Shown: positions 28,601 through 40,329 of the stretch, piece after piece
Layout: every line of letters starts with the position of its first letter
Position numbering within the stretch: the stretch's first letter is position 1
Source of the DNA: Escarpia spicata
Taxonomy: Eukaryota > Annelida > Polychaeta > Sabellida > Siboglinidae
NCBI GenBank assembly: GCA_963995525.1
Contig: OZ023206.1
Span: 8,858,766 to 8,922,765, forward strand
DNA length: 64,000 nucleotides
Reading direction: 5' to 3'
The notes under the pieces: model-generated
The model's database searches: none
What the model saw: the letters and a program-made list of their open reading frames with translations, nothing else
Told to the model about the DNA's origin: nothing
Program-made: the position numbers and the translations under genes

Positions 28601-31600
28601 ACAAGTAAAGTAGAACTAAGAGAGAAGATATGACAGATAAAGTAGAAAAAGAGAGAAAAGGTGGCATGTAAAGTAGAACAAAAATGTGACAAGTAAACCA
28701 GAACAAAAAGAAAGAACGTGTGACTAGTAAAATATAACAAAGAGAAATGATGTGACAAGTAAAGTAGAACTAAGAGAGAAGACGCGACACGTAAAGTAGA
28801 ACTAAGAGAGAAGATGCGACAAGTAAAGTAGAACTAAGAGAGAAGATGTGACAAGTAAAGTAGAACTAAGAGAGAAGATGTGACAAGTAAAGTAGAACTA
28901 AGAGAGAAGATGCGACAAGTAAAGTATAACTAAGAGAGAAGATGTGACAAGTAAAGTAGAACTAAGAGAGAATATGCGACAAGTAAAGTAGAACTAAGAC
29001 AGAAGATGTGACAAGTAAAGTAGAACTAAGAGAGAAGATGTGACAAGTAAAGTAGAACTAAGAGAGAAGATGTGACAAGTAAAGTAGAACTAAGAGAGAA
29101 GATGTGACAAGTAAAGTAGAACTAAGAGAGAAGATTGACAAGTAAATTAGAACTAAGAGAGAAGATACGACAAGTAAAGTAGAACCAAGAGAGAAGATGC
29201 GACAAGTAAAGTAGAACTAAGAGAGAAGATGTGACAACTAAAGTAGAACCAAGAGAGAAGATGTGACAAGAAAAGTAGAGCTAAGAGAGAAGATGGGACA
29301 AGTAAAGTAGAACTAAGAGAGAAGATGCGACAAGTAAAGTAGAACCAAGAGAGAAGATGTGACATGTAAAGTAGGACTAAGAGAGAAGATGCGACAAGTA
29401 AAGTAGAACTAAGAGAGAAGATGTGACAAGTAAAGTATAACTAAGAGAGAAGATGTGACAAGTAAAGTAGAACTAAGAAAGAAGATGCGAAAAGTAAAGT
29501 AGAACTAAGAGAGAAGATGTGACAAGAAAAGTAGAACTAAGAGAGAAGATGTGACAAATAAAGTACAAATAAGAGAGAAGATGTGACAGATAAAGTAGAA
29601 AAAGAGAGAAAAGCTGGCATGTAATGTACATCAAAAATGTGGCAAGTAAACCAGAACAAAAATAAAGAACGTGTGACAAATAAAATATAACAAAGAGAAA
29701 TGATGTGACAATTAAAGCAGAACTGAGAGAGAAGATGTGACACGTAAAGTAGAACTAAGAGAGAAGATGTGACAAGTAAAGTAGAACTAAGAGAGAAGAT
29801 GTGACAAGTAAAGTAAAACTAAGAGATAAGATGCGACAAGTAAAGCAGAACTAAGAGATAAGATGTGACATGTAAAGTAGAACTAAGAGAGAAGATGCGA
29901 CAAGTAAAGTAGAACTAAGAGAGAAGATGTGACAAGTAAAGTAGAACTAAGAGAGAAGATATGACAGATAAAGTAGAAAAAGAGAGAAAAGGTGGCATGT
30001 AAAGTAGAACAAAAATGTGACAAGTAAACCAGAACAAAAAGAAAGAATGTGTGACTAGTAAAATATAACAAAGAGAAAAAAACTGACCAGTAAAATAGAA
30101 TAAAGAAAAATGATGTGACAAGTAAAGTAGAACAAAGAGAGAAGGTGCGACAAGTAAAGTATAATTAAGAGAGAAGGTGCGACAAGTAAAGTAGAACTAA
30201 GAAAGAAGATGTGACAAGTAAAGTAGAACTAAGAGAGAAGATGTGACAAGTAAAGTAAAACTAAGAGATAAGATGCGACAAGTAAAGCAGAACTAAGAGA
30301 TAAGATGTGACATGTAAAGTAGAACTAAGAGAGAAGATGCGACAAGTAAAGTAGAACTAAGAGAGAAGATGTGACAAGTAAAGTAGAACTAAGAGAGAAG
30401 ATATGACAGATAAAGTAGAAAAAGAGAGAAAAGGTGGCATGTAAAGTAGAACAAAAATGTGACAAGTAAACCAGAACAAAAAGAAAGAATGTGTGACTAG
30501 TAAAATATAACAAAGAGAAAAAAACTGACCAGTAAAATAGAATAAAGAAAAATGATGTGACAAGTAAAGTAGAACAAAGAGAGAAGGTGCGACAAGTAAA
30601 GTATAATTAAGAGAGAAGGTGCGACAAGTAAAGTAGAACTAAGAAAGAAGATGTGACAAGTAAAGTAGAACTAAGAGAGAAGATGTGACAAGTAAAGTAG
30701 AACTAAGAAAGAAGATGCGACAAGTAAAGTAGAACTAAGAGAGAAGATGTGACAAGTAAAGTAGAACTAAGAGAGAAGATGCGATATGTAAAGTAGAACT
30801 AAGAGAGAAGATGTGACAAGTAAAGTAGAACTAAGAGAGAAGATGTGACAGATAAAGTAGATAAAGAGAGAAAAGGTGGCATGTAAAGTAGAACAAAAAT
30901 GTGACAAGTAAACAAGAACAAAAAGAAAGAACGTGTGACTAGTAAAATATAACAAAGAGAAAAAAACTGACAAGTAAAATAGAATAAAGAAAAATGATGT
31001 GACAAGTAAAGTAGAACTAAGAGAGAAGATGTGACAAGTAAAGTAGAACTAAGAGAGAAGATGTGATAAGTAAAGTAGAACTAAGAGAGAAGATGTGACA
31101 AGTAAATTAGAACTGAGAGAGAAGATGCGACAAGTAAAGTAGAACTAAGAGAGAAGATGTGACAAGTAAAGTAGAACTAAGACAGAAGATGCGACAAGTA
31201 AAGTAGATCTAAGAGAGAAGATGCGACAAGTAAAATAGAACTAAGAGAGAAGATGCGACAAGTAAAGTAGAACTAAGAGAGAAGATGTGACAAGTAAAGT
31301 AGAACTAAGACAGAAGATGCGACAAGTAAAGTAGATCTAAGAGAGAAGATGCGACAAGTAAAGTAGAACTAAGAGAGAAGATGCGACAAGTAAAGTAGAA
31401 CTAAGAGAGAAGATGTGACAAGTAAAGTAGAACTAAGAGAGAAGATGTGACAAGTAAAGTAGAACTAAGAGAGAAGATTGACAAGTAAATTAGAACTAAG
31501 AGAGAAGATACGTCAAGTAAAGTAGAACCAAGAGAGAAGATGCGACAAGTAAAGAAGAACTAAGAGAGAAGATGTGACAAGTAAAGTAGAACTAAGAGAG

Positions 31601-34600
31601 AAGATGTGACAAGTAAAGTAGAACTAAGAAAGAAGATGCGAAAAGTAAAGTAGAACTAAGAGAGAAGATGTGACAAGTAAAGTAGAACTAAGAGAGAAGA
31701 TGTGACAAATAAAGTAGAAATAAGAGAGAAGATGTGACAGATAAAGTAGAAAAAGAGAGAAAAGGTGGCATGTAATGTACATCAAAAATGTGGCAAGTAA
31801 ACCAGAACAAAAATAAAGAACGTGTGACTAGTAAAATATAACAAAGAGAAATGATGTGACAATTAAAGTAGAACTAAGAGAGAAGATGTGACACATAAAG
31901 TAGAACTAAGAGAGAAGATGTGACAAGTAAAGTAGAACTAAGAGAGAATATGTGACAAGTAAAGTAAAACTAAGAGATAAGATGCGACAAGTAAAGCAGA
32001 ACTAAGAGATAAGATGTGACATGTAAAGTAGAACTAAGAGAGAAGATGCGACAAGTAAAGTAGAACTAAGAGAGAAGATGTGACAAGTAAAGTAGAACTA
32101 AGAGAGAAGATGTGACAAGTAAAGTAGAACTAAGAGAGAAGATATGACAGATAAAGTAGAAAAAGAGAGAAAAGGTGGCATGTAAAGTAGAACAAAAATG
32201 TGACAAGTAAACCAGAACAAAAAGAAAGAACGTGTGACTAGTAAAATATAACAAAGAGAAATGATGTGACAAGTAAAGTAGAACTAAGAGAGAAGACGTG
32301 ACACGTAAAGTAGAACTAAGAGAGAAGATGCGACAAGTAAAGTAGAACTAAGAGAGAAGATGTGACAAGTAAAGTAGAACTAAGAGAGAAGATGTGACAA
32401 GTAAAGTAGAACTAAGAGAGAAGATGCGACAAGTAAAGTATAACTAAGAGAGAAGATGTGACAAGTAAAGTAGAACTAAGAGAGAATATGCGACAAGTAA
32501 AGTAGAACTAAGACAGAAGATGTGACAAGTAAAGTAGAACTAAGAGAGAAGATGTGACAAGTAAAGTAGAACTAAGAGAGAAGATGTGACAAGTAAAGTA
32601 GAACTAAGAGAGAAGATGTGACAAGTAAAGTAGAACTAAGAGAGAAGATTGACAAGTAAATTAGAACTAAGAGAGAAGATACGACAAGTAAAGTAGAACC
32701 AAGAGAGAAGATGCGACAAGTAAAGTAGAACTAAGAGAGAAGATGTGACAACTAAAGTAGAACCAAGAGAGAAGATGTGACAAGAAAAGTAGAGCTAAGA
32801 GAGAAGATGGGACAAGTAAAGTAGAACTAAGAGAGAAGATGCGACAAGTAAAGTAGAACCAAGAGAGAAGATGTGACATGTAAAGTAGGACTAAGAGAGA
32901 AGATGCGACAAGTAAAGTAGAACTAAGAGAGAAGATGTGACAAGTAAAGTATAACTAAGAGAGAAGATGTGACAAGTAAAGTAGAACTAAGAAAGAAGAT
33001 GCGAAAAGTAAAGTAGAACTAAGAGAGAAGATGTGACAAGAAAAGTAGAACTAAGAGAGAAGATGTGACAAATAAAGTACAAATAAGAGAGAAGATGTGA
33101 CAGATAAAGTAGAAAAAGAGAGAAAAGCTGGCATGTAATGTACATCAAAAATGTGGCAAGTAAACCAGAACAAAAATAAAGAACGTGTGACAAATAAAAT
33201 ATAACAAAGAGAAATGATGTGACAATTAAAGCAGAACTAAGAGAGAAGATGTGACACGTAAAGTAGAACTAAGAGAGAAGATGTGACAAGTAAAGTAGAA
33301 CTAAGAGAGAAGATGTGACAAGTAAAGTAAAACTAAGAGATAAGATGCGACAAGTAAAGCAGAACTAAGAGATAAGATGTGACATGTAAAGTAGAACTAA
33401 GAGAGAAGATGCGACAAGTAAAGTAGAACTAAGAGAGAAGATGTGACAAGTAAAGTAGAACTAAGAGAGAAGATGTGACAAGTAAAGTAGAACTAAGAGA
33501 GAAGATATGACAGATAAAGTAGAAAAAGAGAGAAAAGGTGGCATGTAAAGTAGAACAAAAATGTGACAAGTAAACCAGAACAAAAAGAAAGAATGTGTGA
33601 CTAGTAAAATATAACAAAGAGAAAAAAACTGACCAGTAAAATAGAATAAAGAAAAATGATGTGACAAGTAAAGTAGAACAAAGAGAGAAGGTGCGACAAG
33701 TAAAGTATAACTAAGAGAGAAGGTGCGACAAGTAAAGTAGAACTAAGAAAGAAGATGTGACAAGTAAAGTAGAACTAAGAGAGAAGATGTGACAAGTAAA
33801 GTAGAACTAAGAAAGAAGATGCGACAAGTAAAGTAGAACTAAGAGAGAAGATGTGACAAGTAAAGTAGAACTAAGAGAGAAGATGCGATATGTAAAGTAG
33901 AACTAAGAGAGAAGATGTGACAAGTAAAGTAGAACTAAGAGAGAAGATGTGACAGATAAAGTAGATAAAGAGAGAAAAGGTGGCATGTAAAGTAGAACAA
34001 AAATGTGACAAGTAAACAAGAACAAAAAGAAAGAACGTGTGACTAGTAAAATATAACAAAGAGAAAAAAACTGACAAGTAAAATAGAATAAAGAAAAATG
34101 ATGTGACAAGTAAAGTAGAACTAAGAGAGAAGATGTGACAAGTAAAGTAGAACTAAGAGAGAAGATGTGACAAGTAAAGTAGAACTAAGAGAGAAGATGT
34201 GACAAGTAAAGTAAAACTAAGAGAGAAGATGCGACAAGTAAAGCAGAACTAAGAGATAAGATGTGACAATTAAAGTAGAATTAAGAAAGAAGATGCGACA
34301 AGTAAAGTAGAACTAAGAGAGAAGATGTGACAAGTAAAGTAGAACTAAGAGAGAAGATGTGACAAGTAAAGTAGAACTAAGAGAGAAGATGTGACAGATA
34401 AAGTAGAAAAAGAGAAAAAAGGTGGCATGTAAAGTAGAACTAAAATGTGACAAGTAAACCAGAACAAAAAGAAAGAACGTGTGACTAGTAAAATATAACA
34501 AAGAGAAAAAAATTGACAAGTAAAATAGAATAAACAAAAATGATGTGACAAGTAAAGTAGAACTAAGAGAGAAGATGTGACAAGTAAAGTAGAACTAAGA

Positions 34601-34708
34601 GAGAAGATGTGACAAGTAAAGTAAAACTAAGAGAGAAGATGCGACAAGTAAAGCAGAACCAAGAGATAAGATGTGACAAGTAAAGTAGAACTAAGAGAGA
34701 AGATGCGA
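19690..34708. repeat. 15-kb satellite, 32-bp monomer with higher-order repeats
   Basis: About 470 copies of a 32-base monomer containing GTAGAACTAAGAGAGAAG then ATGTGACAAGTAA. The plus strand is about 78 percent purine. Monomer variants (TGCGAC for TGTGAC, CAAAGAG, and a divergent block with AACGTGTGACTAGTAAAATA) form longer periods: marker blocks recur at 1331 or 1363 bases (23766/25129, 27221/28552, 32066/33429), at 442 (29883/30325) and 3104 (30767/33871). Since 32 is not a multiple of three, minus-strand frames of 62-100 residues with SHLLS-type repeats are artefacts. The array lies within gene 2; gene 4 has only about 18 monomers at the matching place. Confidence 0.97.
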
Positions 34709-34710
34709 AG

Positions 34711-35054
34711 ATGCGTTGTTGCACTCGCTGTTGTTGTTTTAGTAGTAGGTGTAGTAGTAGGTGTAGTAGTAGGTGTAGTAGTAGGTGTAGTAGTAGGTGT
34801 AGTAGTAGGTGTAGTAGTCGCTGCTCCAGGTGTTGTGTTCGCTACGGTGGTTGGGATGAAGCCGTTTTCACAGGTACAGTTCGCATTTAAAATTGAAATG
34901 AACGTGCGATCCTCGAGGTTGAAACCTGTGCCTGATCCAGAGTGACATTTGTGTATTCTCTCTCCACCTAGCCTATAGTATAATTCGCAATCACCAGGAA
35001 ATGCATGAATCGTGACAAGTGGGTGCTTCTGATACGGGATAGGCTCGCACGATC
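34711..35054 (-). pseudogene. Gene 2 cysteine-rich plus Thr/Pro stalk exon, donor lost
   Basis: Acceptor TTTGTAG, starting phase 1. It encodes SCEPIPYQKHPLVT, FPGDCELYYRL, HKCHSGSGTGFNLED, then ILNANCTCENG and a Thr stalk of TTTP repeats. The gene 4 copy ends with a GTGAGT donor at 59778. Here the match stops near 34716 and satellite begins, so the frame runs on to a chance stop at 34627. Confidence 0.78.
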
Positions 35055-35593
35055 CTACAAATAAACAAAAACACGTGAATGACTGAAACGAACCATGGCA
35101 AGAGTAAGATTGCCACACACGTGTCGTTAGTTCACGTTTACTGAGCAATTCTTAAAAGGTCGTCTCTCAGCACATCACATCTTTAAGATGATTTAAGTGT
35201 TGAAAGGGAATGAAATACAATAAGAGTTTTCGGTCTAATGGCTATAACTTAAAACAGAGATAAAACTAGATAGTTCGTGCTCTTGTTTGCATGTGATGGT
35301 TATTTTGCAACAGAAAAAATGGCCAAAACATGCTACACACAAGGAGGCCATTCGTTGTGGACTTGCATCGAAAACACATTAGCTTTACCTTTCTGCTCTT
35401 TTCTTCAATATGTTGGTCATTTAATACATTCCTCTACCAAAGTGTGAAGAATTGACACAAAATGAGCACAATGTATTGTTAATAACTGTTTGGAGAAGAA
35501 AAATACCAGAAAAAGAAGATGGAGAACAGGAAGAAGGAGAAGATGAAGAAGATGAAGAAGAAGTGTACAGCGAACGAAACGAATAACGCTTAC

Positions 35594-35647
35594 CGTAAAA
35601 AACATCATTTGCATCCTTGTACCTGTACGCCACATGACATGGTTTAT
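35594..35647 (-). CDS. Gene 2 micro-exon, 54 bp
   Basis: Acceptor TGTTGCAG, donor TACG|GTAAGCG, phase 1-1, 18 codons. It encodes KPCHVAYRYKDANDVFY. It is supported by its copy in gene 4 (60659-60712), where sites, phase and open frame are kept despite several residue changes. It bridges the two cysteine-rich exons. Confidence 0.55.
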
Positions 35648-35941
35648 CTGCAACACAATATAACAGGTCGTATAAACCTCCAGGTTATTTACAAATACCT
35701 CGTGAATAGGTACGAGCTCTAAGCCTTATCAAGTTGTGAGGGGATGGCGGTTCTCTCAAATTGTGACGGGATTGCAGGCACCGAAAGTCGACGCCTGCTT
35801 GTCTGTCCGAACACACGACAATCAGTTTCGCATGTAGCTGACACCGTGTTGGCATGCCAGCGGGGACGGTTCGTAAACTTGTTTTCGAATTTTACCTGGG
35901 AGCCCCGGAGGGATGGCGATCTTGGCGTGTTCAACATATTT

Positions 35942-36322
35942 TTCTACGTCACCAACATATAACAATTCCATATACAAATATGTCGCTGTATGTGCGCATC
36001 AATTTTGCATAGGTTTCATGTTATTATAGTTTGTATGCGAGTTCAACACGCTTTCAGTGCTGCCAAAGGCATGTCATCTTTAGTGTTGCCACATTTGCAG
36101 TGTCCTCTAAGCTATCAATGGACGCGGTTTTTTTCTACGTCACCAACATATAACAATTCCATATACAAATATGTCGCTGTATGTGCGCATCAATTTTGCA
36201 TAGGTTTCATGTTATTATAGTTTGTATGCGAGTTCAACACGCTTTCAGTGCTGCCAAAGGCATGTAATCTTTAGTGTTGCCACATTTGCAGTGTCCTCTA
36301 AGCTATCAATGGGCGCGGTTTT
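35942..36322. repeat. 191-bp tandem duplication
   Basis: Starts TTCTACGTCACCAACATATA; two near-identical copies at 35942 and 36133 in a gene 2 intron. The matching region of gene 4 (about 61008-61197) has one. Confidence 0.9.
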
Positions 36323-36544
36323 TCTTATTAAAATACAATTATGGTTATCCAGAGTTAATCATTTATATGTATGTGGTACGTTACGCTGTTGTTCCTAGAG
36401 GGCCTCTCTCGCTTCTCTGAGAACATTTATTGATGACCAACTCTCCTGATGCCGCCTTGTGAACTAAACTACTATAATGATGATAACTGATATTCTTGGT
36501 GTGTAACTCCATGGGTGCGTGTTAGCTAGTTACCACTGACTCAC

Positions 36545-36688
36545 CGCATCCCTTAACTGATGAATAGAACTGTGTATCTTTGGCGCACTCTTTCACAGTT
36601 GGTGTTCCGCCACTGCACTGCACGTAGTATGCTGAGCTCCTGCAAGACTTGAACACTCCGTTTTCTTCCTTACACGTGTCCAAGCATT
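36545..36688 (-). CDS. Gene 2 CBM14-like exon
   Basis: 144 bases, phase 1-1, acceptor GTTTCAG, donor TGCG|GTGAGTCA. It encodes CLDTCKEENGVFKSC, then SAYYVQCSGGTPTVKEC and DTQFYSSVKGCG. The spacing C..GVF..C..YY.QC.GG....C....FY.....C matches the peritrophin-A/CBM14 pattern well, including the aromatic pair thought to contact chitin. Confidence 0.8.
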
Positions 36689-37140
36689 CTGAAACAAGAT
36701 ATAGAATATACGCTAAAACCCATATCGGATTTAACTGTAATCACAGCGTATATTACAATGTAATTACAGTGTAATATTCGACACCACAATTACACTGCAT
36801 TGTTTACTGACTATTGATTTACTGTTGACACAAAACTATGACTATGATAATATTATGTCAAAAGAAATCAAGCAATCACAAAGTCCATGACACGTGTGTA
36901 TCTACATATCAATACGCCACCGCTGGAGCAGTGTAACAGTGAAATATTTACTTACTTCGTTGTTATATGATATGCTTTTTACATTATCTTTCTCGTGCCT
37001 GAGAGAATTGATTGATGGTCAGCTCTTTAGATGTCAGCATGTAAACGAATTTAAAATCAAGATACCACAATGTCCTCCGTTTCTTGCTCCATGAATGGGT
37101 GTGTGATAGTTTTCGTAATTTCTGACTTGATGCATACTTG

Positions 37141-37633
37141 ATACATCGCTCTGTGCCACTTTTGAAGTCTTTGCATTGGCTTCCTGTACGATATCGTATA
37201 ATATTTAAGATATGTACCATTACATGCCAGGCACTGTCCAATAAACAACCATCTTATTTGCATTTATTGCTTACTCCTGTAAGAAAATCTATCCAGCTTC
37301 GATCATCTAGTTCTGACCTACTTTTTGTTCCTAGAGTCAACACTAACATTGGAACTAGGGCTTTTTCTGTTGCTGCACCAACTCTTTGGAATATGCTTCC
37401 TCTTAGTGTTAGATCAGTTGAAAATATTACAAAATTCCGTCGTCATTTAAAAACATATCTTTACAACCTTGCTTATCCACCGTAGCTCCCTAGCGCCCTG
37501 ACCCATCTGTTGACAACTGAAAAACTACTTATGGATTTTGAGATTGACCAACCCTTTTGTTTTGATGCGCCTCTGAGCTTGGTTTCCAAGGATTTAGGCG
37601 CAATAGAAGTTATCTTGTTATTATTATTATTAT
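37141..37633 (+). mobile_element. L2/CR1-type LINE, 3' fragment
   Basis: The open frame at 37138-37485 encodes the typical end of L2-like reverse transcriptase proteins: LHWLPVRYRIIFKI, then GTRAFSVAAPTLWNMLPLSV and FRRHLKTYL before the stop. A short 3' UTR ends in a (TTA)n tail at 37615-37633. TACTTG flanks both sides (37135-37140 and 37634-37639). The paralogous site near 61950-61965 lacks the insert, so it is a 5'-truncated insertion. Confidence 0.85.
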
Positions 37634-37665
37634 TACTTGCTCAATGTACTTATTTCACTGGAATG

Positions 37666-37760
37666 CAGTCGAACCCCGCTTTACGGTCATTTCTGCAATA
37701 CAGCCACCTCACAATTAAGGACACTAGGATATTCCCAAATGATTTTGTCAACAGTAAGGT
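37666..37760 (+). repeat. Dispersed repeat resembling a DNA-transposon end
   Basis: CAGTCGAACCCCGCTTTACG, then CAATACAGCCACCTCACAAT. The counterpart at 61985-62130 continues about 160 bases further before both rejoin at TTAGGCCAGATGG. Confidence 0.4.
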
Positions 37761-37799
37761 ATAGAGAATAAGTCAGTTAGGCCAGATGGTATCATATTT

Positions 37800-38480
37800 G
37801 ATTATTATTATTAAAATTATTATTATTATTGTCATCATCATCATCATATTAACAATTATTATTATTATAGAAAATAATGAGTCGGAGTAGACGACTCGAG
37901 AGTTCGTGATCCAGACATCTCAATTTCTTTATTATGTACGGTCCCGGGCATCTCATTTTACCGACTTCCTGTTTTAACACGCGTCATCAATTACCCACTA
38001 TGTGGTATCTTGTGTCATAATCAACAATTGAGCCTATGTGCAAACAACCGGAACGCGTTACGCAAAAACCAGTTCACCAAGTGAGTAGACCCCGCATTGC
38101 TCGCATGCGGCCACTTAAATACCACAGACAAACATTTCCTTTTGTGAATATACAGCAGCCAACGTTTTGTTCTCGCTGATGCGATCGCTCTAATACTCTA
38201 GCAATGGCTAGCCAGCGACCCCAGTCAGTAACAAAGACTATGTCGACGTCTCGGTCGGTGATTATGGGTAGCTGCAATTCGTAGCCAATGCAATGATGTC
38301 TTCAGTACTGTTCAACTCTCTTATGGTGTCAAGCGGTGTGTGTTGAGTGAGCAAGGGGTGATTACACTTCCGTTTTGTTCGGTACTGAATGTGTTTGCGA
38401 GTATTAGCTTCAACTGCTGTGGTCCTGTAATGCTGGTTATTGGGTGTGGCAGCGAGCTCCAGTATTATTTATTTTGGAGA
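37800..38480. other. Non-coding part of the gene 2/gene 4 duplication
   Basis: Collinear with 62240-62780 and, after the LINE there, with 63732 onward. It includes an ATT/TCA-rich run. The minus frame 38074-38277 is kept only loosely and has no splice support. Confidence 0.55.
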
Positions 38481-38499
38481 CAATAGGTGTCATTTATAG

Positions 38500-38815
38500 T
38501 CGTCGTGTCGAGCTAGACATATCAGTCAATAACTATAGCTGTAGCGTTACTAGTAGGGAAGCTTAACAAGCTAGTCCTCGCAGGTAGTAAATGTGGCTGA
38601 CACTGTTGCCAGTAAATATTAAGTATCTTTGACAAGCTAGACATATCAGTCAGTAACCGTAGCTGGTCGCATTACTAGTAAGTAAATTTAATAAGCTTGT
38701 CCACTCAAGCAGTAACTGTACTTGGTAGCGTTGCTAGCGAGTAAGCTTGACAACCTAGTCCTCTCATATACCTGGTAGCTTTGCTAGTAAGTAAGTTTGA
38801 CAATCGCTGTTAGCT
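38500..38815 (+). repeat. Degenerate tandem repeat, about 60-70 bp
   Basis: GCTAGACATATCAGTCA, GTAGCGTTACTAGTA and AAGCTTGACAA-like phrases recur four or five times with heavy divergence. Confidence 0.55.
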
Positions 38816-38819
38816 ACAT

Positions 38820-39500
38820 TTGTCATGTGATCTGGACTGAGCGACCACTCGATTTATGTTATGCACTATTTTGTTTTATTGACACGTGTTTACAATTGCG
38901 AAACACGAAAAGCCATACGAGTAGGCCCTAATACGAACAACGCTTAATGAACACGATGTCGAATGGTGACGTGAGAATCCGATAATATATAACACTGATC
39001 TCATTACGGGTCACGATGGAGGAGCGACACGCAGCCAGCTTTACATAACGCGACACAGCGCCACCCCCGTCGCCCACACGTTCCTTGACGTCTCCCCCTT
39101 CATCTACAGCCCATACACGTACACCACACCTGGTTTAATCTTGTTTGCAACGTTACCCAAGTTGGTTGTTGCACGTGATGAAGGGGTCGGTTACCAACAT
39201 AACTACTTAGGATTTGACTGTGACCAACCGCAAGGAATGACACAGTTGATTAATAAAAATGACTCAGTAGTATTTTGACTTCCTCTTTTATTTACTTTTG
39301 TTGTTGTTACAACTTATTCTACATTCTTCCTGAGATTTTATCAAAGTGAATGAAAATACCTGTAGACGACAAGGGAATATTTGAGTAGACTAAATGGGCG
39401 TGTACCAACTTGAGCTTATCCAGCGTTAATTGGGGCGGTGTCCGAACGCTAATCTTAATTGCTATTTGCTAACTGTTATCGTTAACCTAACTAAGCCATG
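38820..39500. other. Unassigned sequence within gene 2 first intron
   Basis: Nothing recognised. Confidence 0.4.
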
Positions 39501-39536
39501 TAGACATGCCACGATTACACGAAACAATCAACTCAC

Positions 39537-39603
39537 CTCCTTTCGTCGTCCGCACCGTAAGAACGCACAGTGACACCACCACTACCAACGTTGACGGCGC
39601 CAT
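39537..39603 (-). CDS. Gene 2 first coding exon: signal peptide
   Basis: ATG at 39601-39603, donor GGAG|GTGAGT, 22 codons plus one base (phase 1). It encodes MAPSTLVVVVSLCVLTVRTT, a short N-region with a hydrophobic core. It matches the gene 3 exon MAPSSWTVLLSLCVLAAQ in start, length class and phase, which supports the start. The next exon completes the codon as Glu before CLDTC. Confidence 0.72.
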
Positions 39604-39609
39604 TCTTTT

Positions 39610-40320
39610 TCAATGTTGGCTCCCAAGTAAGCCTAGTCACGGAATTTCCCAGTTGACACTTTCCCAGTTGTTAGACACTATCAAAAAGTATCTTTCCAGT
39701 ATCCAGAACACGAAGCCAATATTAACTTCTGGCGCCAACAATGTGCTTCCTCGTTATAATTCCAATGCAGTATTGTTGGCGATCAGAAGCTAAGCCAACG
39801 AGCGTAAGTGACCCTTCAATGGCGACCATCGACAGCGTCTTGATCTATATACCCAGCTAGTTGACGATAAACTTGGCCGGTGCGTCATGGCGTGATTCAC
39901 ACCTTGCGCTGTGCCTCTAGGAACGGAGCGAGGCCAACCGTGAACGACATGACAATGGCGACTCCTGCCAGACCTGGCGTCGTGATGTAGCATGCACGTC
40001 ATTAGTCATGATATTACGTCCTGGTCACATTGAATACGGAACTACACAGACACGGATACACCCATATACACTGATCAGCACGAAGCATCGTGGATACTGT
40101 GGATAAAGTGATCAGTATTAACTTTCTAAATAAAGATTACAAAGTTGTATGTATTATATAGCGGATTGATTCTATTATATCAATTTGGACAAGCATACGG
40201 ACATAACGTTCTAAATTATCTTCGTGCCTACTGGAATGAAAAGCAGAAACAAGACATCGTCTGTTCGCTTGATCTACACACGGCATATAGGTATTTCAGA
40301 ATGATATTGTTGCTACCTGT
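39610..40320. other. Upstream region of gene 2
   Basis: No TATA box or other promoter element could be assigned with confidence. The frame 39790-40002 has no support. Confidence 0.35.
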
Positions 40321-40329
40321 TGCCAACGC

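Larger units (their letters stand above)
18052..39603 (-). pseudogene. Gene 2: chitin-binding-like membrane protein disrupted by satellite expansion
   Basis: Exons in minus order: 39537-39603 (signal peptide, ends phase 1), 36545-36688 (CBM14-like, 1-1), 35594-35647 (micro-exon, 1-1), 35054 down to about 34711 (second cysteine-rich domain plus TTTP stalk, starts phase 1), then 19212-19293 (cytoplasmic, 2-0) and 18052-18228 (tail). The paralogue gene 4 has a 127-base transmembrane exon between stalk and cytoplasm. Here it is absent and the stalk exon runs straight into a 15-kb 32-bp satellite, losing its donor site. The tail also has an early TAA and lacks two tyrosine motifs. A secreted product ending inside the satellite is conceivable, but a broken gene is more likely. 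Confidence 0.75.

Noticed and set aside
19690..34708. Dozens of minus-strand open frames of 62-100 residues with repeated SHLLS/LLVLLYLSHLLS text, resembling multi-pass membrane proteins
   Set aside because: They follow exactly the 32-bp satellite and its higher-order copies; the period is not a multiple of three and the frames start and stop at monomer variants.
19690..34708. CRISPR array
   Set aside because: Repeats are directly adjacent without unique spacers, the setting is eukaryotic, and the same repeat occurs as an intronic satellite in gene 4.
39790..40002. 70-residue minus frame upstream of gene 2 exon 1
   Set aside because: No signal peptide, domain or splice site; the MAPS-start exon at 39603 fits the family instead.
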